Positions 1-7,348 of a stretch of 7,443 nucleotides of DNA are shown here, piece after piece. The notes beneath the pieces were generated by a model, which saw nothing but the letters and a program-made list of their open reading frames with translations, was not told where the DNA came from and ran no database searches. Origin of the DNA: an uncultured Bacteroides sp. (GTDB lineage: Bacteria > Bacteroidota > Bacteroidia > Bacteroidales > Bacteroidaceae); assembly GCA_900557355.1 (NCBI GenBank), contig USSR01000343.1:1-7443 (forward strand), in the 5' to 3' direction. Numbering within the stretch: the stretch's first letter is position 1; each line of letters begins with the position of its first letter. The position numbers and the translations under genes are program-made.

Positions 1-463
1 AAATGAGTCCACTTATACGGACGTGGCACTCGCCCCATACCTCACCTACTCCACCCAGGCACAAAATGGCTACACAGTAGGTGCCGGTCTAAGCATCCCC
101 TTAGACGACCTATTCGACCTCAAGGGTAAAATCAGCCGGCAAAGGCTCACATTACGCAGTGCAGAATTGGAACGGGAAGTGAAGTACGACGAAATCAAGA
201 AGAATATTATTGAGATGTATGCGATGGCTACCTCACAGATAAGAGTACTTAAAATGAGAAGTGAAAGTTTGGTACTTGCTAATGTGCAATATGAAATTTC
301 TGAAAAGAATTTTGCCAACGGAACCATAGAATCTTCCGACTTGGCCGTAGATAAAGAAAGGCAGTCAACTGCACGTGAGGCATATGAGAATAGCAAGTTT
401 GAATTGACAAAGAGCTTAATGATACTTGAGGTTATTTCACGTACTCCCATCATAAGAAAATAA
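1..463 (+). CDS. TolC-family outer-membrane protein, C-terminal part (5' end outside window)
   Basis: The reading frame is open from base 2 to the TAA at 461-463, giving 153 visible residues. A GTG at 23 is only an internal valine, because the frame continues upstream without a stop. The visible part has a stretch ending in SIPLDDLFDLKGK, which resembles the beta-barrel segment of outer-membrane efflux proteins (glycine, alternating hydrophobics, 'IPL.D.F'). Long amphipathic helices follow, with the typical 'Y..SEKNFANGTIESSDL' pattern of the second TolC repeat. The TolC family forms trimeric outer-membrane channels with a periplasmic helical tunnel. The gene ends 12 bp before the chain-length protein, so it belongs to the same operon and may be the outer-membrane exit or an accessory for the glycan; that role is inference. 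The signal peptide and first repeat cannot be seen. The family call is fairly secure and the substrate is unknown. Confidence 0.75.
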   Translation, partial: NESTYTDVALAPYLTYSTQAQNGYTVGAGLSIPLDDLFDLKGKISRQRLTLRSAELEREVKYDEIKKNIIEMYAMATSQIRVLKMRSESLVLANVQYEISEKNFANGTIESSDLAVDKERQSTAREAYENSKFELTKSLMILEVISRTPIIRK

Positions 464-475
464 AAAAACTAAGAT

Positions 476-2698
476 ATGAACTTCATCATTTCTATCATAC
501 GGACCCTCTTTCGCCACCGTTGGCTAATACTGGTAGGGACCGCTATCTTCACGTTACTCGTCTTCTACTATACGCGTCACATGCAAGGTGGATACGACGT
601 GAAAGCAACACTTTATACCGGAGTAGCCTCGGGATACAACTTGGAAAGCGATAAACGCACAGACTGGGCGACAGTACAAAATTCGATGGACAACCTGATA
701 AGTATCATGCAAGCCGAGAGCACCCTGAAAAGAGTATTCCTGCGATTATTTGCCCGTGTACTTATCCAGGGAAATCCGGACAATGACAACGACGGAGTCA
801 CCCCATCCAGCTACAATTACACCTATAACCACTTAAAAAACAGTCCGCATGGACCGGAAATATTAAAGCTGATCGACAAATCGAGCGAAGATAAAACAGT
901 TGCCAATCTGGAAGCATATATGCGTCCGAAAAAAGGTAACTACATCTATGAAATGTTCTACTACAATCACCCTTTCTATAGCTACAACGCTTTGAAAAAC
1001 ATCAAAGTGCAACGCCGGCTCACGAGTGATTTGCTGGACATCAGCTATACTTCCGGCGATCCCGGCATAGCCTACAACACGGTAAGCATCCTGATGGACG
1101 AATTTGTGGAAGAATACCGCCGTATTCGCTACGGAGAAACAGACAAAGTCATCAAATACTTTGAGGAAGAGTTGAAACGCATCGGCAAAAAACTCAACTC
1201 GGAGGAAGACGACCTGACCAAGTACAACGTAGAAAAACGTATCATCAACTATCTGGACGAAACCAAAGAAATCGCGGCCATCAGTAAAGAATTCGAGCTG
1301 CGGGAACAAGATGCACTTTTTGCATACAACAGTACCAAGTCAATGCTCGAAGAACTGGAGAAGCACATGGACAGCAATGCCAAGCAAGTGCTCAAGAATA
1401 TGGAATTTGTGGACAAATTAAGAGAAGCATCCAATATCACCAGCAAAATCTCGGAAGTGGAAGCAATGAGCGACTCCAAACAAAAAGATACCGGATCTCT
1501 GACAGGTGACAAAAAACGGTTGAGCGAACTTAAACAAGAATTAAATGATTTAACCACTTCCTACGTAAGTCACAAATACACCAAAGAAGGTGCCAGCCGG
1601 ACCAATATCATCGACCAATGGCTGGAACAAACCCTGTTTTTTGAAAAAGCTAAGGCCGAACTACTAATTGTACAAAATGCCCGTCAGGAATTGAACGACC
1701 GCTACGTTTTTTTCGCCCCTGTAGGTACCACCATCAAACAAAAAGAACGCTCCATCAACTTTACGGAGCGCAGTTACCTGACCGTGTTACAGAGCTACAA
1801 CGAAGCCCTGTTGAGAAAGAAAAATCTGGAAATGACTTCTGCTACATTGAAAGTGCTCAATGAACCGACCTATCCGATTGCATCCAATTCAACCAACCGC
1901 AAGCAGATTGTCATTGCCGCCTGCATAGGTAGTTTTCTGATAATCATCGCTCTATTATTATTAATCGAGATTCTTGACAGAACGTTGCGTGATGCAAACC
2001 GAACCAAACGAGTGACCGGATTTAAGGTAATAGGAGCCGTTCCCAGCCCCTCCTCTTCCCGTTATGGCGGACTAGCCAAAACCTACGTCCAACTTTCCAT
2101 CAAAGAATTGAGCAACTCCATACTCCGCTTCCTGACGAAGCGGAAATCCCCCGGAGTATTTATCATCAACCTGTTCAGTACCAGCGAAAACTCCGGTGAA
2201 GACATCGTTGGAAATCTGATCTGCGGATATATGCAAAGCCGGATGTTAAATACGAGATTCATCACGTATGGAGAAGATTTTAACACAGATTCTACTCAAT
2301 ACCTGCTTGCAAAAAACATTACCGATTTCGATACCCTGCAAGGAGAAGACATACTGATCGTTGCCTATCCGCCATTGTCGTCAAGCAATATCCCGACTGC
2401 ACTGTTGCACGACGCTAATGTCAACATTTTGGTCAGCCCGGCAGACCGCGGATGGAAAACCATCGACAAACAACTTTGCGAACAGCTCACGACACAAATG
2501 GGTAAAACGGATGTTCCGTTCCGTGTGTGCCTGACCAACGCCAAGCGTGAGGCAGTGGAAGATTTCACCGGACAACTTCCGCCATATACCTTATTACGCA
2601 GAGTCAGCTATCGTTTCAGCCAATTGTCACTTACAGAAAAAATCATATTCAATCTAAGTAGAAAAGCGAAAGAGACTGAAGAAGACGATGACGAATAA
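476..2698 (+). CDS. Wzz-like polysaccharide co-polymerase with degenerate BY-kinase-like C-terminal domain
   Basis: 740 residues. A short cytoplasmic N-terminus leads into transmembrane helix 1 (about 16-32). A large, mostly helical periplasmic region follows (about 35-475), with an aromatic Tyr/Asn-rich patch (about 112-171) and coiled-coil-like charged helices (about 222-300 and 318-360). A short Pro-containing stretch before helix 2 (EPTYP, 463-467) and helix 2 itself (about 477-498) complete the Wzz/PCP layout. Residues 510-720 resemble the cytoplasmic ATPase domain of bacterial tyrosine kinases. However, the P-loop position reads FSTSENSGED (567-576) with no GK(S/T), and the Walker B position reads ILIVAYPP (626-633) with no Asp. 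The tail is acidic (ETEEDDDE), without a tyrosine cluster. PCP proteins set chain length and couple synthesis to export at the inner membrane; this one probably does so without kinase activity (inference). ATG at 476 follows the TolC-like gene by 12 bp. Its stop overlaps the next gene by 11 bp. Confidence 0.88.
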   Translation: MNFIISIIRTLFRHRWLILVGTAIFTLLVFYYTRHMQGGYDVKATLYTGVASGYNLESDKRTDWATVQNSMDNLISIMQAESTLKRVFLRLFARVLIQGNPDNDNDGVTPSSYNYTYNHLKNSPHGPEILKLIDKSSEDKTVANLEAYMRPKKGNYIYEMFYYNHPFYSYNALKNIKVQRRLTSDLLDISYTSGDPGIAYNTVSILMDEFVEEYRRIRYGETDKVIKYFEEELKRIGKKLNSEEDDLTKYNVEKRIINYLDETKEIAAISKEFELREQDALFAYNSTKSMLEELEKHMDSNAKQVLKNMEFVDKLREASNITSKISEVEAMSDSKQKDTGSLTGDKKRLSELKQELNDLTTSYVSHKYTKEGASRTNIIDQWLEQTLFFEKAKAELLIVQNARQELNDRYVFFAPVGTTIKQKERSINFTERSYLTVLQSYNEALLRKKNLEMTSATLKVLNEPTYPIASNSTNRKQIVIAACIGSFLIIIALLLLIEILDRTLRDANRTKRVTGFKVIGAVPSPSSSRYGGLAKTYVQLSIKELSNSILRFLTKRKSPGVFIINLFSTSENSGEDIVGNLICGYMQSRMLNTRFITYGEDFNTDSTQYLLAKNITDFDTLQGEDILIVAYPPLSSSNIPTALLHDANVNILVSPADRGWKTIDKQLCEQLTTQMGKTDVPFRVCLTNAKREAVEDFTGQLPPYTLLRRVSYRFSQLSLTEKIIFNLSRKAKETEEDDDE

Positions 2699-4016
2699 TA
2701 AGATAGTGACTTTCCATATCCTGCTTGCTTTACAATTTGTGTTGGTTGCAGCAGGAATGTTAGTAAATATCAAGGTAGGGTTATTCTCTATGATCATTAT
2801 CTTGTCATTTACTACTATCTGTTTGATACAACTTAACAATGATGAACAAACCAACTGGAAAGCAGGTCAAAACATCATGACCTATATGTTCACAATCTGG
2901 TTGTGCTTCTATCTTCTCGAAATTCTTAATCCCAACAACGTGCTGGCAGCATGGAACATCAACCTTACACCTTATGCGCTGATACCTTTAATATGCGCCT
3001 TTGTTGTTCCGCTCGTTGTCCGCACAAAAAAAGACATCGAGCTGCTATTAATCATCTGGTCGGTATTCGTCCTCGTCTTTACGATAAAAGGTTACTGGCA
3101 AAAAAACTATGGTTTCAGCTCCAAAGACCTCTATTTCCTGCACGTGCTGGGCGGATGGCGTACACATATCATCTGGTCGGGTATCCGCTATTTTTCCTGC
3201 TTCTCCGACGCAGCAAACTACGGAGTACATGCCGCCATGTCCGCTGTAGTCTTTGCCATCTCCGCCTTCTTTGTGGAGTCCAAATGGCTACGCATTTACT
3301 TCCTCTGCATCGCCGTCGGGGGACTTTACGGAATGGGTATTTCGGGAACCCGTGCAGCTATGGGAGTCATCATGGGAGGAATGTTAATGATAACCGTCAT
3401 TGCCAAAAATTGGAAAGCGTTATTGGCAGGTATATTCATATCCATCAGCGTTTTCGTGTTCTTCAGTTATACCAATATCGGAAGCGGGAACCAATATATC
3501 CACAAGATGCGCTCCTCTTTCCATCCGTCCGAAGACGCTTCCTACCAGGTGCGTGTCGAAAACCGGCAAAGAATGAAAGAGTTGATGGCAAAGAAACCGT
3601 TAGGCTACGGCATTGGACTCTCCAAAGCCGGTAACTTCGATTCACGAGAGCAAATGCCCTACCCTCCCGACTCATGGCTAGTCAGCGTATGGGTGGAAAC
3701 GGGAATTGTGGGACTGATACTCTACCTTTCCATACACGGCATTCTCTTTGCCTGGTGCTCCTGGATACTCATGTTTAAAGTACGCAACAAAGGCCTGCGT
3801 GGACTTATCGCAGCGTGGCTCTGTATGGATGCCGGATTTTTTATCGCCACTTATGTCAACGACATTATGCAGTATCCCAACCAGTTGCCCGTATACATAG
3901 GCTTTGCACTCTGTTTTGCAGCTCCACATATCGACAAGCGCATCAGTGAAAAAAAAGAAGAAAGCGAAGAAAAAGAACGGCAGCTATCTAATAACGAAAC
4001 CAACGAACAAGAATGA
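2688..4016 (+). CDS. Wzy / O-antigen ligase-type polytopic membrane protein
   Basis: 442 residues with about ten hydrophobic segments (for example 8-25, 30-48, 64-80, 95-111, 117-133, 178-196, 200-218, 222-238, 243-260, 338-360, 370-388, 398-412). The central GISGTRAAMG (217-226) and a long extracytoplasmic loop (about 261-335) fit the O-antigen ligase/polymerase superfamily (Wzy_C type). The loop carries an Arg-rich VRVENRQR stretch (288-295), PLGYGIG (304-310) and DSWLVSVWVETGIVGL (328-343). Members either polymerise lipid-linked repeat units or ligate glycan to an acceptor on the outer face of the inner membrane. With a Wzz-like neighbour, a polymerase role is the better guess, but sequence alone cannot separate the two. 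The C-terminus (about 416-442) is a charged Glu/Lys/Asn tail. The ATG at 2688 lies inside the end of the previous gene, which suggests translational coupling. A 227-residue frame within it (2951-3634) is a shadow. Confidence 0.85.
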   Translation: MTNNKIVTFHILLALQFVLVAAGMLVNIKVGLFSMIIILSFTTICLIQLNNDEQTNWKAGQNIMTYMFTIWLCFYLLEILNPNNVLAAWNINLTPYALIPLICAFVVPLVVRTKKDIELLLIIWSVFVLVFTIKGYWQKNYGFSSKDLYFLHVLGGWRTHIIWSGIRYFSCFSDAANYGVHAAMSAVVFAISAFFVESKWLRIYFLCIAVGGLYGMGISGTRAAMGVIMGGMLMITVIAKNWKALLAGIFISISVFVFFSYTNIGSGNQYIHKMRSSFHPSEDASYQVRVENRQRMKELMAKKPLGYGIGLSKAGNFDSREQMPYPPDSWLVSVWVETGIVGLILYLSIHGILFAWCSWILMFKVRNKGLRGLIAAWLCMDAGFFIATYVNDIMQYPNQLPVYIGFALCFAAPHIDKRISEKKEESEEKERQLSNNETNEQE

Positions 4017-4901
4017 CAAACAGTAGTCCCGACATATCATTTATTACCATCTGTTACAACGGGTTCAAAGACACCTGTGAACTGATAGAATCACTGCACA
4101 AAAAGCTGAAGTCTGTGAGTTATGAAATCATAGTGGTAGACAATGCTTCACGCGAAGATGAAGCAGCCAAAATACACGAATTATACCCAACGGTTATCAG
4201 TATCCGCAGCAATGAGAACGGAGGTTTTTCCGGTGGTAACAACATTGGCATCCGTGCAGCAAAAGGCAAATACATTTTCCTTATCAATAACGATACATAT
4301 ATCGAATCCGATGAAATCGCCTACCTGGTGGAACGATTGGAAAGTCGTCCGGAAATCGGGGGCGTGGCCGCAACACATACAGTTTGCAGGATTTACCCCG
4401 CTGACAAAGATAACATTGCGCAACAATATGCTGGGCTTCGACTGTCCCGATGACGGAAGTTACGATACCCCCCATCCTACCCCCTATCTACACGGGGCAG
4501 CCATGATTATCAAACGCGAAGTGATCGAAAAAATCGGAATGATGCCGGAAATCTTCTTCCTTTATTACGAAGAACTCGACTGGAGCACAAGCATGACCCG
4601 TGCCGGCTACGAACCGCGTTGCACTGTTTTTCATAAAGAAAGCCAAAGCACCGGCCAACTAAGCAAACTACGCACCTATTTCCTGACACGAAATCGCCTG
4701 CTCTATGCCCGCCGTAATATGAAAGGCATGGAACGATTGATGTCCGTACTTTACCAGAGCACCATTGCAGCCGGCAAAAACAGTCTGTCATTCGCTTTCA
4801 AAGGCCGTTTCGACCTGTTTTGTGCCACCTATTATGGAGTCTGCACAGGGCTATTCATGTCTTCATCAGATACTAACAATAACACATTTAAAAAACTCTA
4901 G
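4013..4901 (+). pseudogene. GT2 glycosyltransferase (rhamnosyltransferase-like), frameshifted
   Basis: Two overlapping frames together encode one GT-A fold glycosyltransferase. The first frame (4013-4453, ATG in a 4-bp ATGA overlap with the Wzy gene) carries the nucleotide-sugar half: SFITICYNG (9-17), VVDNAS (41-46), GGFSGGNN (70-77) and the DxD-equivalent INNDTYI (91-97). It then leaves the family pattern after RPEIGG (residues 112-117) and stops at 4453. The pattern resumes in the +1 frame from about 4365 (AWPQHIQFAGFTPL) and runs to the TAG at 4899-4901. That half has the acceptor-side motifs PYLHGAAMIIKREV, FFLYYEELDWS and FHKESQSTG. The joined product would be about 295 residues, slightly short for the family. 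Related enzymes usually have a strand of the type 'GGV.PKI.F' at the junction, which is missing here, so a small deletion (about 23 bases, 2 mod 3) is more likely than a one-base insertion. As read, the product is a 146-residue truncated protein without its acceptor domain. A sequencing or assembly error is the main alternative. Confidence 0.82.
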
Positions 4902-4906
4902 ATACT

Positions 4907-6100
4907 ATGAACATTATTGACTGGATTCTCTACATTCCCCTGGTATTTTGCGTATGCTACCTATTACTATACGCTATTGCCTCCAAGTTTTACCGGGCTC
5001 CCCAATACCCCGAAGCCCGTACGCTACGACGCATCGTCGTGCTCTTTCCCGCCTACAAGGAGGACCGCGTGATTGTTGCTTCCATACAGAGCTTTCTTGA
5101 ACAGGATTATCCGAAGGAACTCTATGAGATCATAGTCATTTCCGATCAGATGCGACCGGAAACAAACGAAGCGCTGCAAGCCCTTCCCATCCGTCTGTTA
5201 ACGGCAAATTATAAGGAAAGTTCGAAAGCCAAAGCACTGGCAATGGCCATGGATTCCATTGATACAAATGCATTCGACATTGTAGTCATCATGGATGCCG
5301 ACAACATGACCACGCCCGATTTCCTGTCTACCATCAACCGTGTTTTTGACAGCGGCATAAAATCCGTACAGGCACACCGTACAGGAAAGAATCTGAACAC
5401 AGACATTTCCGTACTCGACAGCGCCAGCGAAGAAATAAACAATGGATTCTTCCGCAGCGGACATAACGCTATAGGACTTTCTGCCGGACTATCCGGTTCG
5501 GGAATGGCATTCGAAGCAGAATGGTTTCATCAGAATGTGAAATATCTCCAGACAGCAGGTGAAGACAAAGAATTGGAAGCCATGCTCCTGCAACAGCGCA
5601 TCTATACCGTTTATCTGCCCGACCTGCTTGTGTTTGACGAGAAAACACAAAAGAAAGAGGCTATCAGTAACCAGCGCAAACGCTGGATAGCAGCACAATT
5701 CGGTGCACTCCGCGCTTCGCTGCCTCACTTGCCTAAAGCATTCATACAAGGAAATTTCGATTACTGCGACAAGATATGCCAATGGATGCTTCCGCCACGA
5801 TTGATTCAGTTGGCAGGAGTATTCGGCTTGACCTTTGTCTTTACCGTTATCGGCCTTATATTGAGCCTATGCAATGGCAGCAACGAATGGATGATAGCCA
5901 TCAAATGGTGGATATTGTCGGCTGCACAAGTAGCGGCCATGACGCTACCCGTACCGGGCGGCAGACTATTTACCAAACAGGTAGGGAAAGCAATCACCAA
6001 AATGCCTATGCTGGCTGTTACTATGATTGGTAACTTATTTAAATTGAAAGGAGCCAATAAAAAGTTTATCCATACGGAGCATGGTGAACACCATAAATAG
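4907..6100 (+). CDS. Membrane-anchored GT2 glycosyltransferase (processive-type motifs)
   Basis: 397 residues. An N-terminal membrane helix (about 6-24) is followed by a GT-A catalytic domain: VVLFPAYKED (44-53), the UDP-binding Asp in VISD (80), the DxD motif DAD (130-132), GSGMAF (197-202), the catalytic acid region GED (218-220) and the acceptor-site motif QRKRW (256-260). Two C-terminal membrane helices (about 299-321 and 327-347) and a weaker third (364-379) follow. This D, DxD, ED, Q(Q/R)xRW layout is shared by membrane-embedded GT2 enzymes such as hyaluronan-, cellulose- and curdlan-type synthases, but also by single-addition relatives, so processivity is not proven. All key residues appear intact. 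It begins 5 bp after the stop of the broken GT2 gene, clearly in the same operon, and ends with a His-rich tail (HTEHGEHHK). It probably adds a sugar from a nucleotide donor at the inner membrane; the sugar is unknown. Confidence 0.87.
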   Translation: MNIIDWILYIPLVFCVCYLLLYAIASKFYRAPQYPEARTLRRIVVLFPAYKEDRVIVASIQSFLEQDYPKELYEIIVISDQMRPETNEALQALPIRLLTANYKESSKAKALAMAMDSIDTNAFDIVVIMDADNMTTPDFLSTINRVFDSGIKSVQAHRTGKNLNTDISVLDSASEEINNGFFRSGHNAIGLSAGLSGSGMAFEAEWFHQNVKYLQTAGEDKELEAMLLQQRIYTVYLPDLLVFDEKTQKKEAISNQRKRWIAAQFGALRASLPHLPKAFIQGNFDYCDKICQWMLPPRLIQLAGVFGLTFVFTVIGLILSLCNGSNEWMIAIKWWILSAAQVAAMTLPVPGGRLFTKQVGKAITKMPMLAVTMIGNLFKLKGANKKFIHTEHGEHHK

Positions 6101-6126
6101 AAATCAAACATAACAAGAAAACAACA

Positions 6127-7245
6127 ATGAAAATCGCTATTGAAGCCCAACGAATTTTCCGCACTAATAAACACGGAATGGATTTCGTTGCTCTTGAAAG
6201 TATCCGGGAATTGCAAAAAATAGACCATGAGAACGAATATTTCATCTTCGTTACTCCTGGTGAAGACAGATGCTTGGAAGAATCGGAAAATGTGCATATT
6301 ATCGAACTAAAATGCCCCACTTACCCCCTTTGGGAACAAGTGGCTCTTCCACGCGCAGTAAAAAAAATCATGCCCGATTTATTGCACTGCACAAGCAATA
6401 CTGCCCCATTGCAATGTCCCGTACCATTAATACTAACACTACACGACATTATTTATTTAGAAAAGCGTCATTCTTCCAGCTTCACCTGGTATCAGGAAAT
6501 GGGATGGTTTTACCGCCGGATGGTAGTACCACGCGTATTGGCCAACTGCGAGAAAATTATTACAGTCTCGCAATTTGAGCGTGAACGAATCCTTGACGTG
6601 CTGCATCTGCCGAAAGAACAATTAGTAGCCGTGTACAACGGTTTCAATAGTCATTTTCATGTACAACCCAAAGCTCCGGAGATCACCCGAAAATATATTG
6701 ATGCAGACAATTATCTATTTTTTCTGGGAAACACCGACCCTAAGAAGAACACTCCCAGAGTGCTGAAAGCATATAGCGACTATCTGAAACAATCCACCCA
6801 AAAGCTGCCATTGCTCATTGCCGACCTCAAGGAAGATGTTATCGACCGGATATTGGAAGAAGAAAATATTACAGAAATCAAGAGTTATATCCACGCTCCG
6901 GGATACATTGCGAATACCGACCTTGTAGCACTCTATTGCGGTGCATTCGCATTCCTTTATCCATCGCTTCGCGAGAGTTTCGGCATCCCGATGCTGGAGG
7001 CAATGGCTTGCGGAACGCCCATCATTGCGGGAAACACATCAGCCATGCCCGAAATTGCAGGCGAGGGAGCTTTACTGGCAGATCCGTTCAACTCCAATGA
7101 TATTACAAAAAAAATACTGCAACTGGAAAATGACCAGACACTCTATCAGCAACAAGTGGAATATGGCATACAACGTAGCCAGTTGTTTTCATGGCGGAAT
7201 ACGGCAGAATCGCTGCTGAAAATATATAAAGAATTTGCCAAGTAA
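6127..7245 (+). CDS. GT4-family glycosyltransferase
   Basis: 372 residues, a normal length for a GT-B fold enzyme, with no membrane helix. The N-terminal Rossmann-like domain starts MKIAIEAQRIF and contains LHCTSNTAPL (86-95), LTLHDIIYL (103-111) and ITVSQFERERI (145-155), typical of retaining GT4 enzymes. The C-terminal donor-binding domain starts near FFLGNTDPKKN (198-208). It carries the EX7E motif in ESFGIPMLEAMACGTPII (283-300; E283 and E291), then SAMPEIAGEGALLADP (305-320), which binds the nucleotide-sugar. Such enzymes transfer mannose, glucose, galactose, rhamnose or similar sugars with retention; the specific sugar cannot be read from sequence. The gene lies 26 bp after the membrane GT2, in an A-rich spacer without a visible promoter, and is the last gene before the terminator. 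It is likely a cytoplasmic or peripheral enzyme assembling the repeat unit. Confidence 0.92.
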   Translation: MKIAIEAQRIFRTNKHGMDFVALESIRELQKIDHENEYFIFVTPGEDRCLEESENVHIIELKCPTYPLWEQVALPRAVKKIMPDLLHCTSNTAPLQCPVPLILTLHDIIYLEKRHSSSFTWYQEMGWFYRRMVVPRVLANCEKIITVSQFERERILDVLHLPKEQLVAVYNGFNSHFHVQPKAPEITRKYIDADNYLFFLGNTDPKKNTPRVLKAYSDYLKQSTQKLPLLIADLKEDVIDRILEEENITEIKSYIHAPGYIANTDLVALYCGAFAFLYPSLRESFGIPMLEAMACGTPIIAGNTSAMPEIAGEGALLADPFNSNDITKKILQLENDQTLYQQQVEYGIQRSQLFSWRNTAESLLKIYKEFAK

Positions 7246-7305
7246 AATACCAAAAAGCAATAACTAAATCAAAAAGAGAATGTGTCAAAACTTCCCTTTT
7301 TAACG

Positions 7306-7346
7306 AAATCACCTTCGCCACAGATAGTTGTAGCGAAGGTGATTTT
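7306..7346 (+). terminator. Rho-independent terminator of the glycan operon, possibly bidirectional
   Basis: A perfect 13-bp inverted repeat pairs 7306-7318 (AAATCACCTTCGC) with 7333-7345 (GCGAAGGTGATTT). Beyond one C/A mismatch, ACA (7320-7322) can pair with TGT (7329-7331), leaving a 6-base loop. On the + strand the stem ends in TTTT (7343-7346). It lies 60 bases after the GT4 stop and 3 bases before the stop codon of the convergent - strand gene, so it may end transcription from both sides, although the - strand T tract is weaker. Confidence 0.85.
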
Positions 7347-7348
7347 AT

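Noticed and set aside
863..1309. 148-residue - strand frame inside the co-polymerase gene
   Set aside because: It is antisense to conserved coding sequence. Its Phe/Val-rich text is the complement of Glu/Lys-rich helices.
2951..3634. 227-residue open frame on the + strand inside the Wzy gene
   Set aside because: It lies wholly inside a well-supported membrane protein, is rich in Arg, His and Cys without any family pattern, and is a frame shadow.
4357..4363. Five-G run at the frameshift as a phase-variation tract
   Set aside because: Five Gs is short for a slippery tract, and a one-base change would still leave the usual 'V.PKI.F' strand missing, so a larger deletion explains it better.
4143..4380. 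N-terminal part of the second GT2 frame, beginning at an ATG at 4143
   Set aside because: Up to about 4365 this frame overlaps the genuine first half of the enzyme and has no family pattern, so the ATG is not a real start.
6101..6126. Possible internal promoter between the membrane GT2 and the GT4 gene
   Set aside because: The 26-bp A-rich spacer has no TAnnTTTG-like -7 element of the Bacteroides type, and the gap is short enough for simple read-through.
5806..6297. 163-residue - strand frame spanning the gap between the GT2 and GT4 genes
   Set aside because: It is antisense to two well-supported genes, and its sequence shows no recognisable domain.
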